A stretch of 64,000 bases of DNA from Subtercola sp. PAMC28395 (lineage in GTDB: Bacteria; Actinomycetota; Actinomycetes; Actinomycetales; Microbacteriaceae). The DNA lies in assembly GCF_018889995.1 (NCBI RefSeq), contig NZ_CP076547.1:1426001-1490000 (forward strand). The letters run 5' to 3'. The translations under genes were made by a program, and so were the position numbers. Positions 1 through 7,215 of the stretch are shown one piece after another; positions within the stretch are counted from its first letter, which is position 1, and each line of letters opens with the position of its first letter. The notes below the pieces were generated by a model. That model was not told the DNA's origin. It saw only the letters and a list, made by a program, of their open reading frames with translations, and ran no database searches.

Positions 1-269
1 TTCTCGACCTGCCCCTCGGCGACACCGCAACCAGGTCCCCGTGGACGGTCATGGTGAACGTACTCGGCGGCCCCGCCGCCGGCGACCTCACCGATGCCTA
101 CCCGAAGGCCCTGGCAGACCAGCCGAACGTCAAAGTCCACAACTACGGCAAAGAGCCGCGGCCCGGCCGAAAGATCGGTCACGTCACGGCAACCGGCGAC
201 GAGCTCGACGAAGCCGCTTTCGAGGCACGCTCTGTCGCCGCACTCCTGGGTGCTGACCTCGCTGGTTGA
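1..269 (+). CDS. purK: PurK, N5-carboxyaminoimidazole ribonucleotide synthase (3' end only)
   Basis: This is the C-terminal 88 residues of the ATP-dependent enzyme that carboxylates AIR to N5-CAIR in purine synthesis. The reading frame is open from base 3 to a TGA at 267-269. The residues PWTVMVNVLGG and the later KVHNYGKEPRPGRKIGHV match the C-terminal part of the ATP-grasp fold of PurK, where the glycine-rich HVT segment closes the domain. purE follows 100 bp downstream on the same strand, the usual partner. The last codons and the stop lie inside a dispersed repeat (261-296), so the extreme C-terminus may have been altered by it. Identification rests on the family motifs and the purE neighbour. 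Confidence 0.93.
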   Translation, partial: LDLPLGDTATRSPWTVMVNVLGGPAAGDLTDAYPKALADQPNVKVHNYGKEPRPGRKIGHVTATGDELDEAAFEARSVAALLGADLAG

Positions 270-296
270 GGAACCGCGCAGCGGTATATCGAAACG
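261..296 (+). repeat. Dispersed short repeat overlapping the purK stop
   Basis: The sequence GGTTGAG, then a GCGCAGCGG core, then TATCGAAAC resembles two copies at 48101-48133 and 48149-48185. All have the order TTGAG/CTGAG, CG-rich core with a gc-AGCGG or AACGG part, then TATCGAAAC or TGTCGAAAC. The purK TGA stop is the TGA of the first block. Such elements are known to be scattered in actinobacterial genomes; their function is unknown. Confidence 0.65.
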
Positions 297-357
297 CGGG
301 CACCCGTGAGGGAGCCCGGCCCATGGGCTCACTCGTCCAGCGGGTGCGTTCGGTCGT

Positions 358-363
358 TACGAT
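358..363 (+). promoter_or_regulatory. Candidate -10 hexamer for leaderless purE mRNA
   Basis: TACGAT ends 6 nt before the purE ATG, so transcription would begin at or next to the start codon. No Shine-Dalgarno sequence lies in front of the ATG. No clear -35 is visible. The same geometry recurs at seven other genes in the window. Confidence 0.5.
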
Positions 364-369
364 GATGTC

Positions 370-888
370 ATGAGCACCGAAACACCCCTCGCCGGCGTCG
401 TCCCTCTGATCGGTGTCGTCATGGGCAGCGACTCTGATTTCTCTGTGATGAGCGATGCCGTCAACGTTCTCGTCGACTTCGGTGTCGCCCACGAGGTCGA
501 GGTGGTCTCGGCGCACCGCACTCCCGAGAAGATGATCCGGTACGGCAGAACAGCCCGCGAGCGGGGCCTCAAGGTCATCATCGCCGGTGCCGGAGGCGCG
601 GCCCACCTGCCCGGCATGGTGGCAGCCGTCACGACTCTGCCGGTGGTCGGTGTGCCCGTGCCCCTTGCCCGACTCGACGGCCTCGACTCCCTGCTCTCCA
701 TCGTGCAGATGCCGTCGGGCATCCCTGTGGCGACGGTGTCGATCGGCGGCGCGACCAATGCCGCTCTGCTGGCTGTCGCGATGCTCGCGATCTCAGACGC
801 AGCCCTCGCCGACAAGCTGGCCGTCTATCGCGAGCAACTCACCGCATCGGTCGAGCACAAGAACGAGGCGCTGCAGCTCAAGCTGTAG
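370..888 (+). CDS. purE: PurE, N5-CAIR mutase
   Basis: This 172-residue cytoplasmic enzyme moves the carboxyl group of N5-CAIR to give CAIR, the step after PurK. The class I PurE signatures are present: GSDSD at residues 19-23, the SAHRTP segment near residue 46 that carries the catalytic histidine, the glycine-rich [12 protein letters not shown] loop near 75-86, and a conserved [13 protein letters not shown] stretch near 120. Length is normal for bacterial PurE. The ATG at 370 is preceded by a -10-like TACGAT rather than an SD, suggesting its own leaderless transcript although purK is directly upstream. The next gene converges from the other strand with only 4 bp between, and no terminator hairpin is visible. 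Confidence 0.97.
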   Translation: MSTETPLAGVVPLIGVVMGSDSDFSVMSDAVNVLVDFGVAHEVEVVSAHRTPEKMIRYGRTARERGLKVIIAGAGGAAHLPGMVAAVTTLPVVGVPVPLARLDGLDSLLSIVQMPSGIPVATVSIGGATNAALLAVAMLAISDAALADKLAVYREQLTASVEHKNEALQLKL

Positions 889-892
889 AGAG

Positions 893-2032
893 TTACAGGT
901 CGGCGTGCAGTTGCCAGACCTTCTCGGCCGAGTCGCGCCAGCTGAATCCCCGTGCGCGGTCGAAGCCGGCGATCCGCAGCCGTGCGGCGAGCTCGGGGTG
1001 CGTCACCAGCTGGGTCATCGCGTGGGCGAGACGTTCCGGCAGTCCTTCGGCGTCTTCCCGCGCGACGACGATGCTCGCGTCGTCGGCGACCTCCATCAAT
1101 GCGGGCACGTCGGTGTGGATGACCGGGGTACCGAAGTGCAGGGCCTCGATGACGGGCAACCCGAACCCTTCGGCCATACTCGGGTAGACGAACACGTCAG
1201 CCCGTGAGATGACGAGCGCGAGGTCTTCGTCGCTGACGAACCCGAGCACGTGGACGCGATCGGCAGCAAGTCCTGCAGCAGCCGCGACCGACTCCACGTC
1301 GAGGTCGCCCCAGCCCTTCGGCCCAGCGATCACCAGCGGAAGCTCGGGCGCCTCCGGCCGGGCGAGCGCCTGGATGAGTGACGCGAGACCTTTGCGCGGT
1401 TCGAGGGTGCCGACAGCGAGCACGTACGACGAGGGCAGGCCGAGGGCCTCCGCCCGGGCATCCGCGTCGACGGGTACGACCAGTTTCGAGCTCACGGCCC
1501 CGCCGATGACCCGTACTCGCTCGCCGAAGTTGACGTAGTGCGCAAGCTCTTCGGCTACGGCATGGGTCGGAACCACGATCGCGTCGGCGTACTTGCGGGC
1601 GCGCTTGGCCATCGCCTTGTGCCAGGCCACGCCGTGGGGAGTCAGGGTCTCGGGGTGCGTCCACGGCACAACGTCGTGGATGGTCACGGCGATCTGCTCG
1701 CCCGGCTGGTGCAACTGGTCGTGCTTCGACAGCGGGGCCATGAGAGATGTGGCGTGAACCATGCCGTCGCTGGCTGCCGTGAAGAACCCGTGCTGCCAGG
1801 CCGCCGCGAGTTCGCGGCGCCCGAGAGTGGTCTTCGTGATCTCTGCTAGCCCTGGCAGGCGTGTCCTCAGTTCGGCCAGCTTTTCATGCGGTTGTGCCGA
1901 CACGATCCCTTCGACGGAGCAGTCCCGTGGTGCCGTCTGGATGAGCGCGGCGGTGAGCTCTTCTGTGTACCGCCCGATGCCGCCCGGAACCGGTGCGACC
2001 ATCTGGTCGACGATCACGCGAAGCGTTGCCAT
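893..2032 (-). CDS. GT4-family glycosyltransferase
   Basis: A 379-residue GT-B fold glycosyltransferase, probably acting at the inner face of the membrane on a surface polysaccharide. The N-terminal domain contains VPGGIGRYTEEL near residue 16, the acceptor-side glycine loop of GT4 enzymes. The C-terminal domain has the LAVGTLEPRKGL turn near 208 and the retaining-GT EX7E motif in EGFGLPVIE near 290, which holds the nucleotide-sugar diphosphate. It has no membrane segment. GGAG stands 4 nt before the ATG. It belongs to the ordinary mannosyl/rhamnosyl-transferase type of GT4 and is not one of the five longer paralogues found further on. Donor and acceptor are unknown. Confidence 0.9.
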   Translation of the reverse strand: MATLRVIVDQMVAPVPGGIGRYTEELTAALIQTAPRDCSVEGIVSAQPHEKLAELRTRLPGLAEITKTTLGRRELAAAWQHGFFTAASDGMVHATSLMAPLSKHDQLHQPGEQIAVTIHDVVPWTHPETLTPHGVAWHKAMAKRARKYADAIVVPTHAVAEELAHYVNFGERVRVIGGAVSSKLVVPVDADARAEALGLPSSYVLAVGTLEPRKGLASLIQALARPEAPELPLVIAGPKGWGDLDVESVAAAAGLAADRVHVLGFVSDEDLALVISRADVFVYPSMAEGFGLPVIEALHFGTPVIHTDVPALMEVADDASIVVAREDAEGLPERLAHAMTQLVTHPELAARLRIAGFDRARGFSWRDSAEKVWQLHADL

Positions 2033-2245
2033 GTATCTCCAAAATCCCGATGGCCGTCAGCGTACCCGGCTTCTTCTGCAGCTGCGCGCGAGTCCGTTCC
2101 CGCTCGGGATCACTCTGAACCCAGTACTGACTGGGAGCAGAGCGACGGGTCGAACATGCCTCCGTGCTTGGGCACGACCATATCAGGCGCTGGTGCCCGC
2201 TCCCTGAGGGCCGGCGGCCCGGCCGAATCAGGGCGAGCGTTCAGA

Positions 2246-2968
2246 TCACGCTGTCGTGACGGGCGGTTGGCGACGCGAACCCTCTTTGACGCGGATCTTC
2301 AGCAGGATCCACAGAGCCTCAACCCCGTCCCAGGCGGTGATCTTCTTGCCTTCTGCGCGTGTGCGGGCTTTGTAGGAGATGGGGATCTCGTAGGGGCGGT
2401 AGCCGCGAGCGAGGAGCTTTCCGGTGATCTCCGCCTCCATGCCGAAACCGTTGGAGGTGATGCGCAAGGAGCGGTACAGAGACGTCGGCATGAGCTTGTA
2501 GCACGTCTCCACATCGGAGACGTAGGCATTGAACAGGATGTTCGTGAAGAGGTTGACCCCACGATTGCCGATGACGTACCAGTACGAGAACGAGGTGTGG
2601 CTGCTGAAGGTTCGCGTGCCGTAGACGACGAGCGCTTCGCCGTCGAGAACAGGCTGCACCAGTCCGGGAATCTCGCTGGGCCGATATTCCTCGTCGGCAT
2701 CGCAGATGATGACGTAGTCGCCCGTAGCGAGTTGTGCGGCCTTTCGGATGGCCGCGCCCTTGCCCTGGTTGGTGGGCTGGTGAAAGACCGTGACACGCGA
2801 ATCTGAAACCGCGTCGAGAATAGAACGGGTGTCGTCGTGGCTGCCGTCATTGACGATGACGAATTCGACGTCGATCTCTGGTTGCCAGGCGATGGCCAGA
2901 ACCTTGCCAAGGACCTTCTGCAGGGTGGCCTGCTCGTTGTAGACGGGCATGAGTACGGAGAGCTTCAC
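2246..2968 (-). CDS. GT2-family glycosyltransferase, polyprenyl-phosphate type
   Basis: A 240-residue GT-A enzyme. The start MKLSVLMPVYNE, the IVNDGSHDDT segment near residue 40, the NQGKGAAIRKA segment near 67 and the ICDADEEY metal-binding motif near 88 are typical of dolichol/polyprenyl-phosphate glycosyltransferases. The C-terminus (PISYKARTRAEGKKITAWDG) matches the same subfamily, which transfers one hexose onto a lipid phosphate to feed GT-C enzymes working outside. No C-terminal membrane helices are present, unlike the protein at 6042-7211. The 213 bp between it and the GT4 gene downstream hold no gene; a GC-rich segment there could form hairpins but I see no convincing terminator. The exact sugar is unknown. 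Confidence 0.88.
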   Translation of the reverse strand: MKLSVLMPVYNEQATLQKVLGKVLAIAWQPEIDVEFVIVNDGSHDDTRSILDAVSDSRVTVFHQPTNQGKGAAIRKAAQLATGDYVIICDADEEYRPSEIPGLVQPVLDGEALVVYGTRTFSSHTSFSYWYVIGNRGVNLFTNILFNAYVSDVETCYKLMPTSLYRSLRITSNGFGMEAEITGKLLARGYRPYEIPISYKARTRAEGKKITAWDGVEALWILLKIRVKEGSRRQPPVTTA

Positions 2969-3120
2969 GGGTTACCTTTCAGCACAGACTGTGCTGTGGG
3001 TCGGCATTCGACGGGTTGTGTGGCAAGGGGCGGTGATGGGCACAAAACTCGTTCAGACTAGCATTCCGCCTCGTCGTGCTGCAGAACCGGCACTGCCGCG
3101 AAGGTACAGTGGAAGACCAG

Positions 3121-5016
3121 ATGGTCCGCACACGTATCAGCTCGACCGGCCCGAGAGCGGCGCAGGAGGCCTCGCGCACCCCCGTGGCCGGCGCAGGCAT
3201 GCGGCGATTCGTGGGGATGGAAATCCTTCTCTCGATCGTTTCGGGCGTGGTGTCTCTCGTCCTCGGAATGTTCGCGCTGCGCATCGGTCCCCGGGAACTC
3301 GCCGAGCGGTGGGGCACCGGTGGTTCCGACCAGGTGTTGCACTACGGAATCTTCTCGGCCGCGCGTGATGCCTTTCCGTTTCTGCCGAACACTCATCTGG
3401 GTTTTCCGCTCGCCCAGAATCTGTTCTTCGCGCCGCTCTTCGACATCTGGTCCGCTCTCTTCGTCTGGGTGATCGGCCCTGTGGTGCCGAACGGCATCTG
3501 GGCTCTGAACGTCTACAACGTTTCGAGCTTCTTCGCTGTCGGTGTCACTTCGTACCTCTTCTTCAGGGCACTGAGGGTGCGCAGGCCCGTCGCCGTGGTG
3601 TTCGGCGTGATCTTTGCGATCGTTCCCTATCACTTCCTGCAGCTGGCGATGGGGCACCCCTTCCTCTCGAACTACTGGGCTCTGCCGCTGGCGGGCATTG
3701 TGGTGCTGATGGCCGCGGGCGAGCGCACAAATCCCTTCGCAGCATGGATCGCGCGCGCGCCCGATCGTCGGCATCGCCTCACGCGCCGCCTGGTTCCCAT
3801 CGTCGTTCTGGGGGCAGCCGTCGCCTGGACGCAGTCGTACTACTTCGTCTTCGCCGCACTCATCGTGGGGTCGGTCTGGGGTGTGTGTGCCATCACTGCC
3901 CTGGTGCAGGGGCGTGGCTGGCGGAGTCTCGTCTGGCCCACGGTCACCACGGGCATCCTCTTCGTCTTCATCGCTCTGCAGCTCGCCTTTCTCGCACAGG
4001 ACTTCGGTGACCGGTACGCGAAATACTTCGGAGCCCGGACCTTCGCGGACTCGGAACTCTACGGCGGCAAGTGGATGGACCTGATCCTTCCCTCGTCGCA
4101 GAGCGGGATCGGGCTGTTCGCGCAGCTCGGCAAGTCGTATCGGGAATCCTCCCCCTTGCTTCCCTCGTCAGAGAGTGCCGCCACCGCAATCGTGGCGATC
4201 GCCGCCATCGTGTTGACCATGCTCGTGTTGTTGGTTCGTATCGTGTGGCGCCCTTCTGGCCCCACAGGGAACGCTGCCCCCGGAGGCAGGCTCGCGTCCT
4301 TTCTCCTGGACGAGCGTGTGGGTGTCCTCGTCGTAGCCTTCGTGACGGCACTGATGTTCTTCATGGTCTCGGGACTCGGCACGACGCTGGCATTCTTCGT
4401 CAGTGGCGAGATTCGCTCCTGGTCCCGCATGTCGATCGTCGTGAGCATGCTCGCGTTGGGAGTGCTGGCCATCTTCGTCGACTCCCTGGCACGCAGGAGG
4501 TGGATCCTCGCGGTCGTCCTCGTGGCGGTGGGCGCAGTGGCGCTCGTCGACCAGACCAGGCTCATCAACTTCACCCTCCCGTTGCAAGCCGTCTCCGACT
4601 CCTCCCTTGAGTCGTTCACCGCCTCGGCGGAACGCCTGCTTCCCGATGGTTGCGGGGTTGCCATGCTGCCACTGAAGGGCTTCCCCGAGACGGGCCCCAT
4701 CGGCGCGATGGGTGACTACGACGAGATGCTGCCCTACGTCTACGCAACGAGCGATGACCTGCGGTGGAGCTACGGTGCAGTCCAAGGCACGAAGGACGCC
4801 GACTTCTGGGCCTCGGTGACCACACCGGCGCAGTTCGGCACGGCGGTCGCCGAATCCGGTGCGTGCGCTGTCATGGTCGACACCTACGCATACCAGGGCA
4901 ACCCAGACGGGTGGAAGGAGTGGGTCTCGGCCGCCGGTGCCGACCCGTCATCACCGACGATCACCAGCACCGACCCGCAGCAGCGATACCTGCTCTTCCA
5001 GCGGAGCGCGCCCTGA
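3121..5016 (+). CDS. Large multi-TM protein, probable GT-C-like glycosyltransferase
   Basis: A 631-residue membrane protein with about a dozen hydrophobic helices followed by a soluble region of roughly 170 residues at the C-terminus. It resembles the YfhO/GT-C type of lipid-sugar glycosyltransferases, but I cannot name a family with certainty. It is a paralogue of the protein at 7216-9546: both share a PYHF segment followed by GH.FL..Y...PL, an LILP segment before a soluble loop, and a W(S/N)RMSI motif late in the membrane domain. ATG 3121 is chosen because GGAAG lies 5 nt upstream; a GTG at 3076 is an alternative. It is flanked by GT2 genes that could supply polyprenyl-phosphate sugars. It ends 13 bp from the convergent SDR gene. 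Confidence 0.75.
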   Translation: MVRTRISSTGPRAAQEASRTPVAGAGMRRFVGMEILLSIVSGVVSLVLGMFALRIGPRELAERWGTGGSDQVLHYGIFSAARDAFPFLPNTHLGFPLAQNLFFAPLFDIWSALFVWVIGPVVPNGIWALNVYNVSSFFAVGVTSYLFFRALRVRRPVAVVFGVIFAIVPYHFLQLAMGHPFLSNYWALPLAGIVVLMAAGERTNPFAAWIARAPDRRHRLTRRLVPIVVLGAAVAWTQSYYFVFAALIVGSVWGVCAITALVQGRGWRSLVWPTVTTGILFVFIALQLAFLAQDFGDRYAKYFGARTFADSELYGGKWMDLILPSSQSGIGLFAQLGKSYRESSPLLPSSESAATAIVAIAAIVLTMLVLLVRIVWRPSGPTGNAAPGGRLASFLLDERVGVLVVAFVTALMFFMVSGLGTTLAFFVSGEIRSWSRMSIVVSMLALGVLAIFVDSLARRRWILAVVLVAVGAVALVDQTRLINFTLPLQAVSDSSLESFTASAERLLPDGCGVAMLPLKGFPETGPIGAMGDYDEMLPYVYATSDDLRWSYGAVQGTKDADFWASVTTPAQFGTAVAESGACAVMVDTYAYQGNPDGWKEWVSAAGADPSSPTITSTDPQQRYLLFQRSAP

Positions 5017-5029
5017 CGAGACCGCGGTG

Positions 5030-6028
5030 TCAGCCGACCGTCGCCGCGGGTGGCTGCGGTGACTGGATGCCCGCCATGATGTCGAGCATGGTGGCATGGA
5101 TCCCGGCCGGGAGCGGAGTCAGCGGCCGGTCATCCAGTTCAGGCCAGACAATGGAACGCAGACGAAGGTCAAGGGCCTGCATCGAGATCGTCGGAGAACT
5201 CCCGAGCATGATGTGCGGCTTGCGGCGCGAGAGCGCCTGGAAGTGACCGACAAGCGCGCCGATGGTGACGGCATCGCCAGACGCGATGATCTTGGTGACG
5301 TTCTGGGGTCGCCCGGCTGAAGAGGCAGTGCCGAGCCGGTCGACCACGTCGCAGACCAGGTGGGCGCAGTCATCGACATAGAGGTAGTCGCGCACAGTGT
5401 CCAGTGGCACGAAGATCGAAGCCGGGGTGGGAGAGAACTGTGCTTTTGCCAGGGTGGAGATGAGGCCCTGCATCTTCGTCAGCTTCTGGCCGGGGCCGTA
5501 GATGTTGGCGATCCTGCCCTTCACGACGGAGATGCCTGAGCGGGTGTGGAGTTCGTCGAGTACAGCCTCCATCTGGAGCTTTGTTTCGCCATACGGTGCG
5601 AGAGCGACGGGGGCCGTTGCCTCGGTGTAGGGAGGATTCCTGGATCCGCCGTACACTCCGCCGGCCGATGAGGCGAGAAAGACCGAGCCCCTCCCGGTCA
5701 CGCCGGCCGTCGTCGCCCTGCTCTCGACCAGTTTCATGACGTCGCGGAACTGTCGCAGTTCTGCGTCGAGTTGCGCGCGCGAGGTTCCGATCACACCTGA
5801 CCCTGCCACCCACACTACGGCCCATTCATCGGCCGCGGAATCGTCGAGAGTGACGGCATCGAAGAGAGCGTCCAGTTGCGCGGAGCTTGTTCGGCTGACG
5901 GCAGGTGCATCGCCCCAGACCATCGGCTTGGGGTCGAGCAGGCGCCACCCCCGACGGGTATGAATCGAGCGCAGCAGCGCCGAACCGAGGAGGCCGCCGG
6001 AGCCCACCACCCACACGAAGCGGGTCAT
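5030..6028 (-). CDS. NAD(P)-dependent SDR epimerase/dehydratase-like protein
   Basis: A 332-residue extended short-chain dehydrogenase/reductase. The nucleotide-binding loop is VGSGGLLGSALL at residues 8-19 (GxxGxxG pattern). The catalytic region reads FLASSAGGVYGG near 118 and YGETK near 146, giving the Ser plus YxxxK set. A late VRDYLYVDD segment near 205 is typical of nucleotide-sugar epimerases. It probably modifies a nucleotide sugar used by the neighbouring glycosyltransferases, but the substrate cannot be read from sequence. It lies 13 bp downstream of the GT2 gene at 6042-7211 and is likely in that operon. The N-terminal WVVGSGGLLGS lacks the usual TGG start of the fold, a mild deviation. 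Confidence 0.85.
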   Translation of the reverse strand: MTRFVWVVGSGGLLGSALLRSIHTRRGWRLLDPKPMVWGDAPAVSRTSSAQLDALFDAVTLDDSAADEWAVVWVAGSGVIGTSRAQLDAELRQFRDVMKLVESRATTAGVTGRGSVFLASSAGGVYGGSRNPPYTEATAPVALAPYGETKLQMEAVLDELHTRSGISVVKGRIANIYGPGQKLTKMQGLISTLAKAQFSPTPASIFVPLDTVRDYLYVDDCAHLVCDVVDRLGTASSAGRPQNVTKIIASGDAVTIGALVGHFQALSRRKPHIMLGSSPTISMQALDLRLRSIVWPELDDRPLTPLPAGIHATMLDIMAGIQSPQPPAATVG

Positions 6029-6041
6029 GGTGCCAGTAGCT

Positions 6042-7211
6042 TCATGCTGTCGGCTCGGTGCGGGAGGGAACGGAGTCCGGGTCGAGTACGTGCGGGTCCT
6101 CGGTCACCACAGCGGCCGTCGGCGACGCGATCGTCACGTTCGGTGACGGTGCCGGTTCGTGAGCCAGTGCATTGCGCCGGTGGGCCCGACCGAGGGGGCC
6201 GAACGCCGGGTCGGTCGTTATCAGGTAGGGAGGTTTGCCCATTGCCATGTTCACATTGATGCCGATGTACTCGGCGATCACCCCGAGGGAGAACAGGATT
6301 GCCCCCGTGCCCAGAAGCACCACGACGATCGTGGATGCCCAGCCGTCAGGCACCGCTGACGTGGTGAGCCTGGCAGCGAGAATATAGAGCGCGACGAAGA
6401 TACCGACCACGGCGAAGAGAATGCCGATGAAGCTCACGATCCGGAGTGCGCGCGTACCGCTGGTCAGGACCATTCGCCAGAAGTGGCCGAACAGCCGCCT
6501 GACGGAATAACCGGAGGGACGGTCGCCTTCCTGGCGGAGCGTGACCGGAGCGGTTGCCACATGGCCGGCGATCCAGCTCAGGGCGACGTCGAGATAGACC
6601 CCCGAACCCGAATACGCCGCCACGCTGCGACCGACGCTGCCGAGAACAAGGCGATAGCTCTGGTAGTTGCCCGCCTTGCCGCCGACGAGCTTCGTGAGAA
6701 GCCATTTGGCCCCCTTCGAAGCGGTGTTCCGCAGGAGGCCGTGAGGGGGTGGGTTGAGTGGTTTCGCGTAGACGACTGTGGCCTGCTCGTCGAGGGCTGC
6801 ATCGAGGAGGGAACCCATCTCGGCCGGGTCGTGCTGCCCGTCTTCGTCGAGGGTGACGATCCACTCGCTTCCGGCCGAGGCCATCCCCGCCAGGGTCGCT
6901 GCATGCTGGCCGGAGTTCTTACTCAGCCACACTGCCCGCACCCAGGAGTACTGCTCGACCAGCTCCCTGATCACTCTCGCCGAATCATCGGGGCCGTTGT
7001 CGAAGACGAGAAGCGTCTCCCGCACGACGAAGGGATAGTTCGCCGCACTGTGCTGCACTTCGGTGAGCGGCAGGATCTCACGCATGAGGTCCCCGAGTGT
7101 CTTCTCACCCTGGTAGACCGGGATCACGACAGAGATCTCGTGCGGTTTGTCTGTCGGCACTCCGATGTCGTCTGGCACGGTGACTGACTTTATCACCGTT
7201 GACCCTGACAT
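6042..7211 (-). CDS. GT2-family glycosyltransferase with two C-terminal TM helices (GtrB/ArnC-like)
   Basis: A 389-residue membrane-anchored GT-A enzyme. The catalytic domain starts at about residue 26 (ISVVIPVYQGEKTL), with FDNGPDDS near 70, SKNSGQHAATLAGM near 97 and the metal-binding LDEDGQHDP near 121. Two hydrophobic helices follow at about 255-285 and 295-320, the layout of GtrB/ArnC polyprenyl-phosphate hexose synthases. A polar tail of about 65 residues follows, rich in Pro, Thr and Ala. Such enzymes load a sugar on a lipid phosphate inside the cell for GT-C enzymes outside. The multi-TM protein gene ends only 4 bp upstream, so the two are probably co-transcribed and may act together. 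The sugar is not known. Confidence 0.9.
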   Translation of the reverse strand: MSGSTVIKSVTVPDDIGVPTDKPHEISVVIPVYQGEKTLGDLMREILPLTEVQHSAANYPFVVRETLLVFDNGPDDSARVIRELVEQYSWVRAVWLSKNSGQHAATLAGMASAGSEWIVTLDEDGQHDPAEMGSLLDAALDEQATVVYAKPLNPPPHGLLRNTASKGAKWLLTKLVGGKAGNYQSYRLVLGSVGRSVAAYSGSGVYLDVALSWIAGHVATAPVTLRQEGDRPSGYSVRRLFGHFWRMVLTSGTRALRIVSFIGILFAVVGIFVALYILAARLTTSAVPDGWASTIVVVLLGTGAILFSLGVIAEYIGINVNMAMGKPPYLITTDPAFGPLGRAHRRNALAHEPAPSPNVTIASPTAAVVTEDPHVLDPDSVPSRTEPTA

Positions 7212-7215
7212 CTGC

